64,000 nucleotides of DNA, from the NCBI RefSeq assembly GCF_900476215.1, contig NZ_LS483446.1, positions 1,488,001-1,552,000 of the forward strand, in the 5' to 3' direction. The position numbers and the translations under genes were made by a program. Every line of letters begins with the position of its first letter. The first letter of the stretch is position 1. A model generated the notes under the pieces. The model worked only from the letters and a program-made list of their open reading frames with translations, searched no databases and was not told the origin of the DNA. Positions 54,421-64,000 of the stretch are shown here, one piece after another. Source of the DNA: Helicobacter mustelae. GTDB lineage: Bacteria > Campylobacterota > Campylobacteria > Campylobacterales > Helicobacteraceae.

Positions 54421-55417
54421 CAAAAAGACTTGCCATGATTTTTGGTGCATGGGATTGCAGTAAATGCGTGAGATCTTCATTTTTGATTCCAAAAACCAAT
54501 CCAAAATGAAAATTCTCCTGCTGGAAGAAGGAATATAAATCTTCTTTGTCGCCATAAAAAAGAGCGGGAAAGGGGAGCTCTTCTGCACAATCCTTGGGGA
54601 GAAATGTCATAATCCTACCCCATTTTCCATTGAGCGCAATGTATTTGAGATACTTTTTGAAATCTTGTAGCTCCTCTTGGGCGATGAGGACCTTATTGCT
54701 TTTGCCATAATCTACAAGCCTTGGGGTAGAATCAATGAAGTTGGGCTTAATGGCAGCTAGCTCTTTGAGCGCAGATAAATCATATTGGATTTGATAATTC
54801 TCGCATAAATACAAAACCGCGCACAGATCCTGTGCAAACAAAACAGGGAGATTGATATGATAATGCAAAAATTTATAATAAAAACGCAGATCAAACAAGG
54901 TCGCCACCCGAATATCTAGCAAGGATTCCTGTGGCACGATGCTTGGAGTGGAGTCTAGAATGTATTGCAGGGGTTTTTTCTGAGAAAATAAAATAGCCTT
55001 ATAGAGATTTTCTTCACAAAACAAAAGGCTGACGATCTCCTCTAAATTCTCATCATAAATGAGCACATTGGCATCCGTGCAAATTTGTTTGAAAATAGCA
55101 AATTCAAGATCCTTGAGGCAGAAGGCCTCGATTTTTTTGCTTAGCAGGAAATAACGCAAAAGCCTTGAGATCGCTTCTTCTATGTTTTTTACCTCAATCC
55201 AAGCAATCTCAACATCATTGATTAATACGCTTTGGTCATACACGATACCATAAGCACCCATGGCAATGGCTGCATCAATCTCTTGTATATTTTTGGCAAA
55301 AAACAAATCTCCTTTTTTGAGAGCATTTAGCGCAAAAGAAATTCCACTAAATGCATCTATGGCGGGGGCATTGTGCAGTTTCCCCTGCATCAATTCAATC
55401 ATTTGATTCAATCTCAC
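54410..55417 (-). CDS. Hypothetical protein with MurF/MurE-like N-terminal domain
   Basis: 335 residues. The first 90 (GISFALNALKKGDLFFAKN, then MGAYGIVYDQ) resemble the small N-terminal domain of Mur ligases, but no ATP-binding GTxGKT motif follows, so it is not a working ligase. The position between metG and cmoB matches H. pylori HP0418. Function unknown. Confidence 0.75.
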   Translation of the reverse strand: MRLNQMIELMQGKLHNAPAIDAFSGISFALNALKKGDLFFAKNIQEIDAAIAMGAYGIVYDQSVLINDVEIAWIEVKNIEEAISRLLRYFLLSKKIEAFCLKDLEFAIFKQICTDANVLIYDENLEEIVSLLFCEENLYKAILFSQKKPLQYILDSTPSIVPQESLLDIRVATLFDLRFYYKFLHYHINLPVLFAQDLCAVLYLCENYQIQYDLSALKELAAIKPNFIDSTPRLVDYGKSNKVLIAQEELQDFKKYLKYIALNGKWGRIMTFLPKDCAEELPFPALFYGDKEDLYSFFQQENFHFGLVFGIKNEDLTHLLQSHAPKIMASLFDEF

Positions 55418-57336
55418 TAGCTTACCTTGCTACCATTTTGCTTTGTTTTATCCACCTTGAGAAGTCCTAGCCCCTCCAAATCCCTGACTGCAAGGATCAT
55501 TCCCTCTGAAATCTCTCCCATGATTTTTGCGGGCTTGAGATTGGCAATCACACAAACTTGCTGATTTTTAAGACTCTCTGGAGTATAGAACTCTGCAATT
55601 CCTGAAAGTATACATCTAGGGCGCTCCTCTCCCAAATCCACTGATAACCTTAAGAGCTTCTTGCTTTTTGGGAGTGCCACTGCCTCCAAAACAGTCCCCA
55701 CCCTAATGTCTAATTTGGAAAAATCCTCGATGCCCACAAGCCTATCGGTACTTAGGGCCTTGAGGGATGCATGCACTTTTGATGCCTTTGGCGCAATGGC
55801 TGCATCATGCTGGGATTGCACTTCTTTGCTCTCCTCAATTTTTGGGAAGAGTGCTTCTATTTTTTTTAGCCTTAGATCTGCTTCCCAGTGGCGCTTTGTA
55901 ATGTATTTGGCATAATTTGCAGCCGTGGCCTCAATTCCAAATACACTTAGGATTTTTTGTGCAGTCTCTGGCATGATGGGATAGAGACACAATGCCCCTT
56001 TGATCAAAATATTTCCAATTACAAGCAAGAGGGAGGCTGTGGCTTTAATCTGTCCTTGTTTCATAAGATTCCAGGGCTCATATTTGGGGATCAGGGAGTT
56101 TGCAAGTGTAAAAATTTTCCACAATTCCTCCAGATAAGAAGAGGGCTGAATTTCATTCATGAGGGGCTCTAACCTTGCTAGGATCTGCTCGATTTGCTTT
56201 TTTTCTTCATACAAAGAAAACTCGCCACTCAAATGCAGTGCAAAATATTTTTCTGCCATCCCTAGCGTGCGGCTAAGAAGATTCCCCAAATCATTGGCAA
56301 GGTCGGTGTTAATCCGCTGTGCCAGGGATTTTTTTGCAAAATTCCCATCATTTCCAAAGCTCACCTCACGCAACAAAAAATAGCGCAGATGCTCAATCCC
56401 ATAATCCTCCCCAACCTCTTTAGGATTGACAACATTGCCCAGGCTTTTGCTCATTTTTTTACCCTCAATCAACCACCATCCATGTGCGCAGATGACCTTG
56501 GGCAAGGGCAGCTCTAGACTCATCAAAAACGCAGGCCAATAGATGGCATGGAAGCGCAAAATATCCTTGCCAACAATTTGGATGGCATTCTCCCAAAAAT
56601 CCTTTTGAAAATTTGCATCGGGATATCCAAGCGCAGTGATGTAATTCAAAAGCGCATCCAACCAAACATAGATAATGTGCCTTGGCTCTTGCAAATCTTT
56701 GGGAAGCGGGATGCCCCATGCAAAACTCGTGCGCGTGATGGAGAGATCATTAAGGCCATTTTTTACAAAATTGATGACTTCATTTTTTCGAAACCTTGGG
56801 AAGATGCAATCACTTTTTTCATACCATTGAAGCAATTTATCCTGATACTTGCTAAGTGCAAAAAAATAGCTCTCCTCTTTGATGAGATTTGTGTTTCTAC
56901 CACAATCAGGACATTTTCCATCTAGAAGCTGTGAAGGAGCGAAAAAACTTTCACAACTAATGCAATAATTTCCCTCATACTCGCCCTTATAAATATCCCC
57001 CTTTTGATACATCTTGGAAAATGCCTCCTGCACCCCCTTGATGTGGCTAGCATCTGTGGTGCGCACAAAATGATCATAATCAATGCCAAAATAATCCCAG
57101 AGATTGCGAAATTCCTGGCTGATTTGATCAGCATAGGCCTTGGGGGTTTGGTGCTTTTTTTGTGCAGATTGCTCGATCTTTTGTCCATGCTCATCTGTGC
57201 CAGTGAGCAAAAATGTCTCTTCTCCCAAGAGGGTGTAGTACTTTTTGAGCATATCCGCCAAAATATTTGTATAAGCATGCCCAATATGAGGAACATCATT
57301 GACATAATAAATGGGCGTAGTGATGAATTTTTTCAT
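55417..57336 (-). CDS. metG: Methionyl-tRNA synthetase
   Basis: 639 residues: HIGH (17-20), a single zinc knuckle CISC...CPDC near 130-150, KKMSKSLGN, and a C-terminal tRNA-binding domain (DIRVGTVLEAVALPKSKKLL). It charges tRNA-Met. It overlaps the next gene by one base and heads the run that ends with the YeiH-like gene. Ribosome site weak. Confidence 0.97.
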   Translation of the reverse strand: MKKFITTPIYYVNDVPHIGHAYTNILADMLKKYYTLLGEETFLLTGTDEHGQKIEQSAQKKHQTPKAYADQISQEFRNLWDYFGIDYDHFVRTTDASHIKGVQEAFSKMYQKGDIYKGEYEGNYCISCESFFAPSQLLDGKCPDCGRNTNLIKEESYFFALSKYQDKLLQWYEKSDCIFPRFRKNEVINFVKNGLNDLSITRTSFAWGIPLPKDLQEPRHIIYVWLDALLNYITALGYPDANFQKDFWENAIQIVGKDILRFHAIYWPAFLMSLELPLPKVICAHGWWLIEGKKMSKSLGNVVNPKEVGEDYGIEHLRYFLLREVSFGNDGNFAKKSLAQRINTDLANDLGNLLSRTLGMAEKYFALHLSGEFSLYEEKKQIEQILARLEPLMNEIQPSSYLEELWKIFTLANSLIPKYEPWNLMKQGQIKATASLLLVIGNILIKGALCLYPIMPETAQKILSVFGIEATAANYAKYITKRHWEADLRLKKIEALFPKIEESKEVQSQHDAAIAPKASKVHASLKALSTDRLVGIEDFSKLDIRVGTVLEAVALPKSKKLLRLSVDLGEERPRCILSGIAEFYTPESLKNQQVCVIANLKPAKIMGEISEGMILAVRDLEGLGLLKVDKTKQNGSKVS

Positions 57337-57394
57337 GGATTTTTTCCCTCGGGTTTTTGGGAAAGATTATACAAAAATCTTATTGGAAATTTGC

Positions 57395-59221
57395 TTAAAC
57401 ATAGCGCAGGACCCTCTTTCCCTCCTGGTTTTTGATGTCTTGAAATTGATCAAAATAATCCAAATAAGCAATCAAATATTTTCTACTAATCCCCCATTCT
57501 TTTTTCAAGATTGCCAGATCCAAAAAATGATATTTCTCTAACAAATCGCGCATTTCTTTGAGGATGTGATTTAGCGTGATCGTAGGCAAAAATACATTCT
57601 TCTCTAAACGTGTGATTTTTTGTGCTTTGCAGAGTTTTTTGAGTGCATATGCGCCAATGCTAGGGTCAATATCTAGCAATGCATAGAGATGACTAGGAGC
57701 CTTTGGGGTTTTGCCACAACTTAGCAAATTTTCATAAAGCTTCTCTCTAACATAGCTTTGCAAATCCTTGATGGAATTATTTTTTGAGACAAATAGGCCC
57801 TTGTTCTTGGAAATCTCTTGATTTTTGCATAAATCTTGCAGGGCAGATTCTAGGATCAAAGGGGATGCCCAGGGAATCTTGCTAGAAAGCGATTTGCTAG
57901 AGAGGAGTGCGAAGGGATTTTTTGCATAAATCTTGCGCACAAGAGAGGCAATCTCTCCTAGAGCTTCTTGATGATAGAGTATGAGATTTTTGCTATCTAG
58001 CACGCTATTTGGAACAAGTGCAGCGATTTTTAAAGCCTCTTCTTGAGTAAGACAGAAGCGCTGTGAAGCACAAATAAGCCCAAATCCCCTCTTGTGTGCA
58101 AGCAAGATCCTGCCAAAACTCTCTACAAAATTTTTTGATAGGAGAGAGTGTAGCAAGGGAATTTTTTGGGATTTTTTGATGGGGTCTGTGATGGGACACA
58201 AAATCCTTCCTCCGGCAATATTTTTCTCTTCATCCCTCAAGACAAAGCGCTCCCCAAAGATGCTATAGATTTTTTTATCCGTTTGCAATGTGGCAAAGAT
58301 CTGCCCCTGCTCCCTCTGCAAGACTAGGATTTTTGCATGGCAGCACTTTGTCCCGATATAAAATTGCACCTTGAGATTGTGCAAATCTTGCTTCACCAAT
58401 GGATAAAGCACCACATCGATGCGATCAAACCCCCTCATAAAACCCCTTTGGGTTAGAAGATAGCCGCGTTTAAGCTTCTTGCTAGGAATATTTGCGAGAT
58501 TGATGCCAACACGGTGAGAAAAAGAAGCGTGAGAGAGATTTTTGTGATGCATTTGCAAGGAACGCACCTGTAATTCTCTTTGGAGCTCACAGACAAAGAC
58601 TTTTTGACCAACTTCAATCCCTCCACTTACTACACCGCCACTCACCACGCTGCCAACACCCGGGAGAGAAAAGCTGCGATCTATGTAGTAGCGAAAAAAA
58701 TGCGCGGGGGTTTTTTGAGGCTTATGGATGGAATCTAACACATTTAAGAGTTCAAGCCTTAGCTTTGGCTCATAGATGCTAAAACTAAGAATGGCCTCTA
58801 GAGAAATGTTACTAAAGCGCGCAAAGAGATCTAGAACCTGAGATCTAAGGGCTAGATTTTGGGGGAGATCTACCTTGGTGATGACGCAAATGGCTTTTTG
58901 GATGCCCAAAAAATTGGCAATCTCTAGATGCTCGATGCTTTGGGGCATGATGCCATCATCACTCGCGATCACAAGAAGCAATACATCGATGCCAAATGCC
59001 CCAGCAATCATGTTTTTCACTAACTTATGATGTCCTGGCACATCAATCAATGTTATGGTACGGCTAGGAGTCCTTAGGTGAGAAAAGCTAATATCCAGAG
59101 TAATCCCCCGCTCTTTTTCCTGCGGGCTCTCATCTCCATCAAAACCATTGAGCGCCTTGATGAGAGAAGTTTTGCCATGGTCGATATGACCCGCTAACCC
59201 CACAATGATGTCATTATCCAT
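57395..59221 (-). CDS. selB: Selenocysteine-specific elongation factor
   Basis: 608 residues: GTPase domain with GHIDHGKTSL, RGITLDISF, DVPGHHKLVKNMIAG and TKVD, two beta-barrel domains, then winged-helix domains at the C-terminus that read the SECIS hairpin. It delivers Sec-tRNA to UGA codons. No selA, selD or selenoprotein gene is in the window. It overlaps nspC by eight bases, so it is the last gene of the cheV-nspC-selB operon. Confidence 0.93.
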   Translation of the reverse strand: MDNDIIVGLAGHIDHGKTSLIKALNGFDGDESPQEKERGITLDISFSHLRTPSRTITLIDVPGHHKLVKNMIAGAFGIDVLLLVIASDDGIMPQSIEHLEIANFLGIQKAICVITKVDLPQNLALRSQVLDLFARFSNISLEAILSFSIYEPKLRLELLNVLDSIHKPQKTPAHFFRYYIDRSFSLPGVGSVVSGGVVSGGIEVGQKVFVCELQRELQVRSLQMHHKNLSHASFSHRVGINLANIPSKKLKRGYLLTQRGFMRGFDRIDVVLYPLVKQDLHNLKVQFYIGTKCCHAKILVLQREQGQIFATLQTDKKIYSIFGERFVLRDEEKNIAGGRILCPITDPIKKSQKIPLLHSLLSKNFVESFGRILLAHKRGFGLICASQRFCLTQEEALKIAALVPNSVLDSKNLILYHQEALGEIASLVRKIYAKNPFALLSSKSLSSKIPWASPLILESALQDLCKNQEISKNKGLFVSKNNSIKDLQSYVREKLYENLLSCGKTPKAPSHLYALLDIDPSIGAYALKKLCKAQKITRLEKNVFLPTITLNHILKEMRDLLEKYHFLDLAILKKEWGISRKYLIAYLDYFDQFQDIKNQEGKRVLRYV

Positions 59222-60428
59222 TGCGATTTTTGTAGTCTAAATATCCAAATGTTTTGAGTAACACAAAGCCCTGATTTGTGATTTTGCCAAGGGAAGGCAG
59301 CGGGATGCCATTGAAAGTATTGTTTTTTACGATGGTGTAGTGCATCATGTCTTCAAAAATCACGCGATCCCCACGCTGCAATGCAACATCAAAGCTATAA
59401 TCCCCAATCACATCTCCTGCTAGACAGCTAGGGCCGCCAAAGCGATAGCGATATTTTGCTACATCTTCTCCCTGGTCTTGATGAATGCCCCATCTATTTA
59501 GCACGCGCACCCTTGGGCGATAGGGCATCTCTAAGCAATCTGGCATATGCGCAGTAGCAGAAACATCCAAAATTGCAATATCCATTCCATTGTGAATGAG
59601 ATCCACCACTTCCCCGATCAAAAACCCACTCTCCCAACCAACAGCCTCCCCTGGCTCCAAAAATACCGCGACTTCATTATAGCGCTTGCGAAAATCTTTG
59701 ATGATGCCATCTAGGAGTGCGAGGTCATAACCCTTTCGCGTGATGTGATGCCCGCCACCAAAATTGATCCAAGACATTTGAGGGATGTAATCTCCAAAAT
59801 GCCTTTCAAAATGCACCAACGTGCGCGCAAGCGCATCAGAATTCTGCTCGCAATGGGTGTGGAAATGCAGGCCGCTGATGCCTTCTAACCCATAGCTCTG
59901 CACTCCTTTTTGGAATTCACTAGGATTGATGCCTAGGCGACTGCCGCTAATGCAAGGATTATAGATGGGGGGAGTGACCTCGCTATAGAGAGGATTGAGG
60001 CGCAATCCCACTTCAATCTCTTGCTTATTTTCTACTCTAAATATCTTATTTTTTTGCTCGATTAGGGGTTTAAATTCCTGCCACTGGGCAAAGGAATTGA
60101 AAATGATATGCGTAGCAATTTCTATGAGATCTAGCATTTCTTGATGCTTGTAAGCAGGAGAGAACACACAAACTTCTTTGTTTTTTTCCCTCCCTCCAAA
60201 CTCCTCTGCCCCAAGCCTTGCTTCATGAATCCCGCTAGCAGTGGTGCCACTTAGATATTGGGAAATGAGAGAGAAGCTTGGATGGAGGGCGTAGCCCTTA
60301 AGCGCGAGCAAAATCTTTGCACCGCTAGACTTTTGGATGGAATCTAAAATCTCAAGATTGCCAAGTAAAAGCTCTTCTTCTAGCACATAGCAGGGAGAGG
60401 GGATATCCCATAGGATGTCGTGCTGCAT
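59214..60428 (-). CDS. nspC: Carboxynorspermidine decarboxylase
   Basis: 404 residues of the PLP-dependent alanine-racemase-fold decarboxylases. Lys44 in LALKGYALH binds PLP; GLHFHTHCEQ, NFGGGHHITRKGYD and LEPGEAVGW are typical. It makes spermidine or norspermidine from the carboxy form. It starts at the stop of cheV (one-base overlap), an order also seen in H. pylori HP0019-HP0020. Confidence 0.93.
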   Translation of the reverse strand: MQHDILWDIPSPCYVLEEELLLGNLEILDSIQKSSGAKILLALKGYALHPSFSLISQYLSGTTASGIHEARLGAEEFGGREKNKEVCVFSPAYKHQEMLDLIEIATHIIFNSFAQWQEFKPLIEQKNKIFRVENKQEIEVGLRLNPLYSEVTPPIYNPCISGSRLGINPSEFQKGVQSYGLEGISGLHFHTHCEQNSDALARTLVHFERHFGDYIPQMSWINFGGGHHITRKGYDLALLDGIIKDFRKRYNEVAVFLEPGEAVGWESGFLIGEVVDLIHNGMDIAILDVSATAHMPDCLEMPYRPRVRVLNRWGIHQDQGEDVAKYRYRFGGPSCLAGDVIGDYSFDVALQRGDRVIFEDMMHYTIVKNNTFNGIPLPSLGKITNQGFVLLKTFGYLDYKNRNG

Positions 60429-61387
60429 TATTTGTTTAGCAATTCTTGAATGGCCTCTTTGATCTCGATGGGATTGGATTTGGATATGAAGCGATCGGCT
60501 TTAAGGGAGAGGGCCATGTATTCATTACTGCTTCCACTCATGGAAGAATTTACAATCACGGGGAGATGTGCGGTGTCTGGATTGTTTTTGACCTGCTTGA
60601 TGACCTCAAAGCCGCTGACTTGGGGCATCTCCAAGTCCGTAATGATGAATCCAATCTCATCGAGTTTTGTTTTTTTGTCAAAGAGATAATCCAAGAGCTT
60701 CTCGCCATTGGTGAAATCTAGATGTTTTAGCTCGAGTTTGTCTAGGATGAATCCCATGGTCTTTAGCACGCTTGGGCTATCATCTGCTAGTAATGCGATC
60801 TTTTTGGTGGGGATTTTTTTCAATTCATTGAGTTCGAGCTGTTTTTCCTCCTCAATCCATGGGAACACATCCACAAGCATTTTTTCGATATCCACGACCT
60901 GCACCAAGCTCCCATCAAAATAGCGCGTATAGCTCACAAGCTTATTGTTATAAGCGCCCCCCGTGATGCTCACGCCCTGCTCAATCTCTGTCCATTTCTT
61001 AGACAAGATCCTATCTGCTTCAAAAATCCTCACCCCAATTGTCCAATGAGAAAATTCACAAATCATAATGACATCATCCTGGCCGCCTTCTCTGTGGATC
61101 CTGTGATCTTTTAGACTGCGATTAGGAAAGTTTCCATCATAATGAAACCACTTCCTCATATCCACAAGCGGCAGGGTCATGCCACGAATGGTGATGAGAC
61201 CCTCTACCAGCGCATGCTCTTCGAAACTGATGGTATTGAGACTTCCATTGTATTTGACTACTTCGCGAATTTTAAAGACATTGACTGCATAGAGATCCTT
61301 GTCTTTCTCTAGGCGAAAACAAAGCAATTGCAGCTCGTTATTTTTGTGTAGGGATGTTACCTGATCGACTTGAACTAAGTTTGACAT
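60428..61387 (-). CDS. cheV: Chemotaxis coupling protein CheV
   Basis: 319 residues: CheW-like domain (about 15-165, with LFAVNVFKIREVV-type FKIREVVKYN and TIRGMTLPLVDMRKW) and a receiver domain (about 175-310) with Asp251 in ITDLEMP, Ser in VNSSMSG and Lys in FISKS. It links chemoreceptors to CheA and may act as a phosphate sink. Start ATG 61387 with GAGAGGCGG upstream. Most like the CheV beside nspC in H. pylori. Confidence 0.93.
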   Translation of the reverse strand: MSNLVQVDQVTSLHKNNELQLLCFRLEKDKDLYAVNVFKIREVVKYNGSLNTISFEEHALVEGLITIRGMTLPLVDMRKWFHYDGNFPNRSLKDHRIHREGGQDDVIMICEFSHWTIGVRIFEADRILSKKWTEIEQGVSITGGAYNNKLVSYTRYFDGSLVQVVDIEKMLVDVFPWIEEEKQLELNELKKIPTKKIALLADDSPSVLKTMGFILDKLELKHLDFTNGEKLLDYLFDKKTKLDEIGFIITDLEMPQVSGFEVIKQVKNNPDTAHLPVIVNSSMSGSSNEYMALSLKADRFISKSNPIEIKEAIQELLNK

Positions 61388-61457
61388 AATCCGCCTCTCT
61401 TCATCAAAAAAAGTTTCTGCAATCATATCATTTTTCGTGTAAAAATTTTAAGCCAAA

Positions 61458-62345
61458 TCAATAGGATTTATGCGAAAAATTGGGGGATAGCAAGCGTACT
61501 GGGGGTGAGGCGACTCGATTTGTAGGAAAATTGCATTTTTTGCATAACTCCTCTATGGCAATGCCTTTTTCAAAGCCCTCTTTGATAGCAACAGATCTTG
61601 GAGAGTGATAGATTTCTTGCAGGCTTTGCACATTCACATCCCCAAGTGCAATCACCCCAGCAGCATCGATACAGCAAGGCACCACAATCCCATTGGCAAG
61701 GATTGCGATTTGCTCCTTGATGGCATGGCAGCGCCTGCTATCACAGCTTTTTTTTAGACTCATATCTGCCCAGGTGAAGCTTTTGGTAATCACCAAAAAA
61801 ATATATTCTCTAAGCTTGTAGCGCCCATAAACATGGGGTTCTTTGATTTGCACGCCAAAAAAGCGCACGATCTGCTCTAAAACAGCAGGATTTAAGAGGC
61901 GATCTTGCAGGCGCAGATTGAGAAAAATCTTTGATTGGCGCATTTGGTGCAGTGCACAAAATTCCAAAATCTTTGCAAGATAGTCTTTTTTGTGGGGATT
62001 TTTGGGATCCAAACCCGCATCCAGCGAAAAAGCCACCTGATGAATACAGGGCTCAAAAAGCAGCTCTTGGCAGAGGTAATAGCCGCTAGTTACAATATCT
62101 GCCCTAAGTGCATATTTTGTCAAAAGATCCAGATAGGAGGAAAGATCGGTATGTTTGCAAGGATCTCCCAGGACATGGAGGCTCACGAGCTTGGTTTTTC
62201 CCTGGATTTGGGAGAGGATTTTCTCAAAAAGCAAGAGGCTCATCTTCCCGCGCACCCCTTTTTGCTGTGGGCAAAAAGAGCAATTTAGCCCACAAATATC
62301 GCTGATTTCTATATAGACTTTTTTGAAACGCAATCCCAGATCCAT
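61458..62345 (-). CDS. Radical SAM protein with C-terminal cysteine cluster
   Basis: About 295 residues. The SAM cluster is ICGLNCSFCPQ (CxxxCxxC) near the N-terminus, and a C-terminal SPASM-like set includes CDSRRC, VPCCID and CKKCNFP. This could be peptide- or RNA-modifying; I cannot assign the substrate. The start is uncertain: I use ATG 62345, giving MDLGLRFKKVYIEISDICG, but in-frame ATGs exist at 62387 and upstream. A minus-strand TATAAT lies about 10 bases before 62345, which would leave almost no leader. Confidence 0.8.
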   Translation of the reverse strand: MDLGLRFKKVYIEISDICGLNCSFCPQQKGVRGKMSLLLFEKILSQIQGKTKLVSLHVLGDPCKHTDLSSYLDLLTKYALRADIVTSGYYLCQELLFEPCIHQVAFSLDAGLDPKNPHKKDYLAKILEFCALHQMRQSKIFLNLRLQDRLLNPAVLEQIVRFFGVQIKEPHVYGRYKLREYIFLVITKSFTWADMSLKKSCDSRRCHAIKEQIAILANGIVVPCCIDAAGVIALGDVNVQSLQEIYHSPRSVAIKEGFEKGIAIEELCKKCNFPTNRVASPPVRLLSPNFSHKSY

Positions 62346-62523
62346 ACTTTGGGGAATTATAGCCTTTGTAAGCAAAGATCCATCCATAAAAATCATTACT
62401 ATTTTTCTAAAAATGCGCATAAAATGGAGGCAGAGTGTGGCAAAAATTCCCAGGTATTTCTTGATTTTTTTGCTATGATTTTCCCTATCACAAAACAAAT
62501 AACATTAAACTGCGAGAAGAAAA

Positions 62524-63177
62524 ATGAAGAGAATCTTGCTATTTTTATGCCTCTTAGGCTTCATTGATGCAGAAGAAGAAAATCCTAAAAATGGCTTATT
62601 TTTTGGACTAGAGGTGGGCCTACAAACAGCAGCGCTCAATCACGCTTTTGAAAATGGGGCTTGGAAGGGCTTTGTGGAGCATCCTGCCGGGGAGTTTGGC
62701 ATCAAATTTGGAGATCAGCTGTATTACACCAATAATTTTGGCGCCAAATTATCCCTATATGGAGGCATCTCAACACCCATCACCCAAGGCTTCGCACTAG
62801 GGGATGCAAGAGCCAAAATCGATCTATTGCCCCTAAGTTTTGGGGTGGATTTTGAATTTTTGTATGATTTTTTGCAAAAGGGAAATTTTTTGCTAGGGGT
62901 GAACTTTGGCGCGGGTTATCGCTTTGTGTATTATCGCAATCGTGAAACCAGTGTGCAAAATGGGTTTAAAAACTCCTTCAAAAGCAATGATTTCTACCCC
63001 CAAATTGGACTACATTTCTTCCTAGGGAGGCATCAAATTTTTATCAATTACAGGGCCGGGGGGCTGCTGTATCAAAATTCCAAAATCCTGCGAGGCATCA
63101 TAAAAAACACCATGCCCCTTTATGCGAGACTAAGAACCAGTGATTATATAGCAATGGAATATCTCTATCGATTCTAG
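62524..63177 (+). CDS. Helicobacter-type outer-membrane protein
   Basis: 217 residues: signal peptide MKRILLFLCLLGFIDAE, then beta-barrel strands rich in aromatic residues and Gly (LYYTNNFGAKLSLYGGI, FLLGVNFGAGYRFVYY) ending in MEYLYRF. It fits the small Helicobacter outer-membrane protein group. Divergent from the radical SAM gene; a terminator follows. Confidence 0.82.
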   Translation: MKRILLFLCLLGFIDAEEENPKNGLFFGLEVGLQTAALNHAFENGAWKGFVEHPAGEFGIKFGDQLYYTNNFGAKLSLYGGISTPITQGFALGDARAKIDLLPLSFGVDFEFLYDFLQKGNFLLGVNFGAGYRFVYYRNRETSVQNGFKNSFKSNDFYPQIGLHFFLGRHQIFINYRAGGLLYQNSKILRGIIKNTMPLYARLRTSDYIAMEYLYRF

Positions 63178-63274
63178 TCCCAGGGTCTCTAAGATCTGTA
63201 AGGGTTGAGGGACCTCTTTGAAAATCCTTGGCTTTGGTCGCATGGATTTTTAAGAGATCGTGCATTTGAGTCCG

Positions 63275-63296
63275 CTGGGTCATGATCCCAGTTTTT
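63275..63296 (+). terminator. Rho-independent terminator after the outer-membrane protein gene
   Basis: CTGGG/CCCAG stem with a TCATGAT loop followed by TTTTT. Confidence 0.7.
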
Positions 63297-63471
63297 AGAA
63301 TTTTTGTGAATTTTTACCAGTAAATTCTGATTTTTTTATGAACTTTTCAATTTTTCTTGATAAGTTTTGATTTTTATGTTAGATTGACTCAGAAAAATAA
63401 TTGTAATTTTTGTAAATAATAATTATAATTATGTTTTGAACAAAACACATAGATCGACACAAGGAGATGAC

Positions 63472-64000
63472 TTGGAAGCCGTGCAATCATTTCAAGAACA
63501 TTTACAATCCTGGGGGTATTTATTATTATTCCTCTATTCTTTAGGTGGAGGATATTTGGCCATCATTGCAGCGGGTTTTCTCAGCAGCCTAGGAAGCATG
63601 GATATCACCCTTTCTGTCCTGGTGGCTTTTGTGGGAAATGCCATTGGCAGCGGGATTTTTGCAGTCCTGGTGCGAAGTCAAAAAAAAGATTTTGCAAGAT
63701 ATTTTCAAAAACACAGGCGCAAGGTCGCCCTAGCGTTTTTGTGGCTCAAAAAATATGGCATTGGGCTGATTTTTTTTAGTAAATATATTTTTGGGATCAA
63801 GGCAATTGTTCCCGCGGTCATTGGTCTAAGCAAATACAGCTTGAAAAAATATTGGATTTTCAATACTCTTGCATGCCTCTTGTGGGCATTGGTGATGGGG
63901 CTACTTAGCTACTTTGCTAGCGAATTGGTAAAAAAACTCCTAGAGAAACTCGTTTTTCTGCCCCCCTATGCGATGCCATTGCTTTTATTGGGAATTGGCG
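63472..64000 (+). CDS. DedA-family membrane protein, 5' part (3' end outside window)
   Basis: The frame is open to the right edge. It begins LEAVQSFQEHLQSWGYLLLF, with the helix GGGYLAIIAAGFLSSLG and FFSKYIFGIKAIVPAVIGL, as in DedA/SNARE-associated membrane proteins that move lipid carriers. The start is TTG, since AAGGAG lies five bases upstream; the nearby ATG 63467 leads to an early stop. The upstream region is very AT-rich with a TATAAT at 63424-63429. Confidence 0.82.
   Translation, partial: MEAVQSFQEHLQSWGYLLLFLYSLGGGYLAIIAAGFLSSLGSMDITLSVLVAFVGNAIGSGIFAVLVRSQKKDFARYFQKHRRKVALAFLWLKKYGIGLIFFSKYIFGIKAIVPAVIGLSKYSLKKYWIFNTLACLLWALVMGLLSYFASELVKKLLEKLVFLPPYAMPLLLLGIG

Noticed and set aside
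57395-59221. A search for selenoprotein genes with in-frame TGA in this window
   Set aside because: No interrupted gene with a plausible Sec codon was seen.
63409-63430. AT-rich Fur-box-like sequence upstream of the DedA gene
   Set aside because: Only one half matches the consensus; the region is AT-rich enough for this by chance.

Overview
The window reads as chromosome from a Helicobacter (Campylobacterota) with a moderately high GC content for the genus. The evidence is gene content and order: frdCAB fumarate reductase, the pyrD/M16 protease/dapA/SDR run, the metG/HP0418-like/cmoB/HP0420-like run, pflA-algC, cheV-nspC, the crd/czc copper genes, thyX rather than thyA, and Helicobacter-type outer-membrane proteins. 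It also carries arginine biosynthesis genes (argG, argJ), selB and a TPP-riboswitch-controlled TonB receptor, which H. pylori is not known for. A non-pylori species such as H. mustelae or a relative is my inference, not a demonstrated identity. No rRNA, tRNA, CRISPR array, IS element or phage was found.

Left part (1-9.4 kb): the 3' part of an ABC-F ATPase is translationally coupled to a TolC / HlyD-type adaptor / two ABC-2 permeases export operon. An accessory segment follows. It holds a hairpin-rich dispersed repeat in three copies, a 30-codon AapA-like toxin gene with an overlapping IsoA-like antisense RNA, and an orphan type I specificity gene (hsdS) built for recombination and repeat-length variation.

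Middle-left (9.4-26 kb): a complete copper efflux cluster on the minus strand joins the two-component genes crdRS to crdA-crdB-czcB-czcA. Then come argG, eptA (lipid A phosphoethanolamine transfer), thyX-polA, and a methyltransferase-MATE pair.

Middle (26-42 kb): frdCAB, a metNI-metQ-metQ methionine uptake operon with a structured leader, a GNAT gene, a candidate Fur-controlled small RNA, algC-pflA (envelope sugar phosphate metabolism and flagellar motor), and a TPP riboswitch directly ahead of a TonB-dependent receptor, then argJ.

Right (42-64 kb): a large modular repeat-bearing outer-membrane protein is followed by tightly overlapped housekeeping operons on the minus strand (pyrD to SDR; metG to yeiH-like; cheV-nspC-selB). 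The window ends with a radical SAM gene, a small outer-membrane protein and the start of a DedA-family gene.

Most operons use 1-4 nt stop/start overlaps (ATGA, TAATG), so translational coupling is the rule. The most promising leads are the AapA/IsoA locus (6684-6833), the TPP riboswitch/TonB receptor pair (38547-40812), the Fur-box small RNA (34312-34475), the modular surface protein (42498-44906), and the variable-spacer hsdS with its flanking hairpin repeats.
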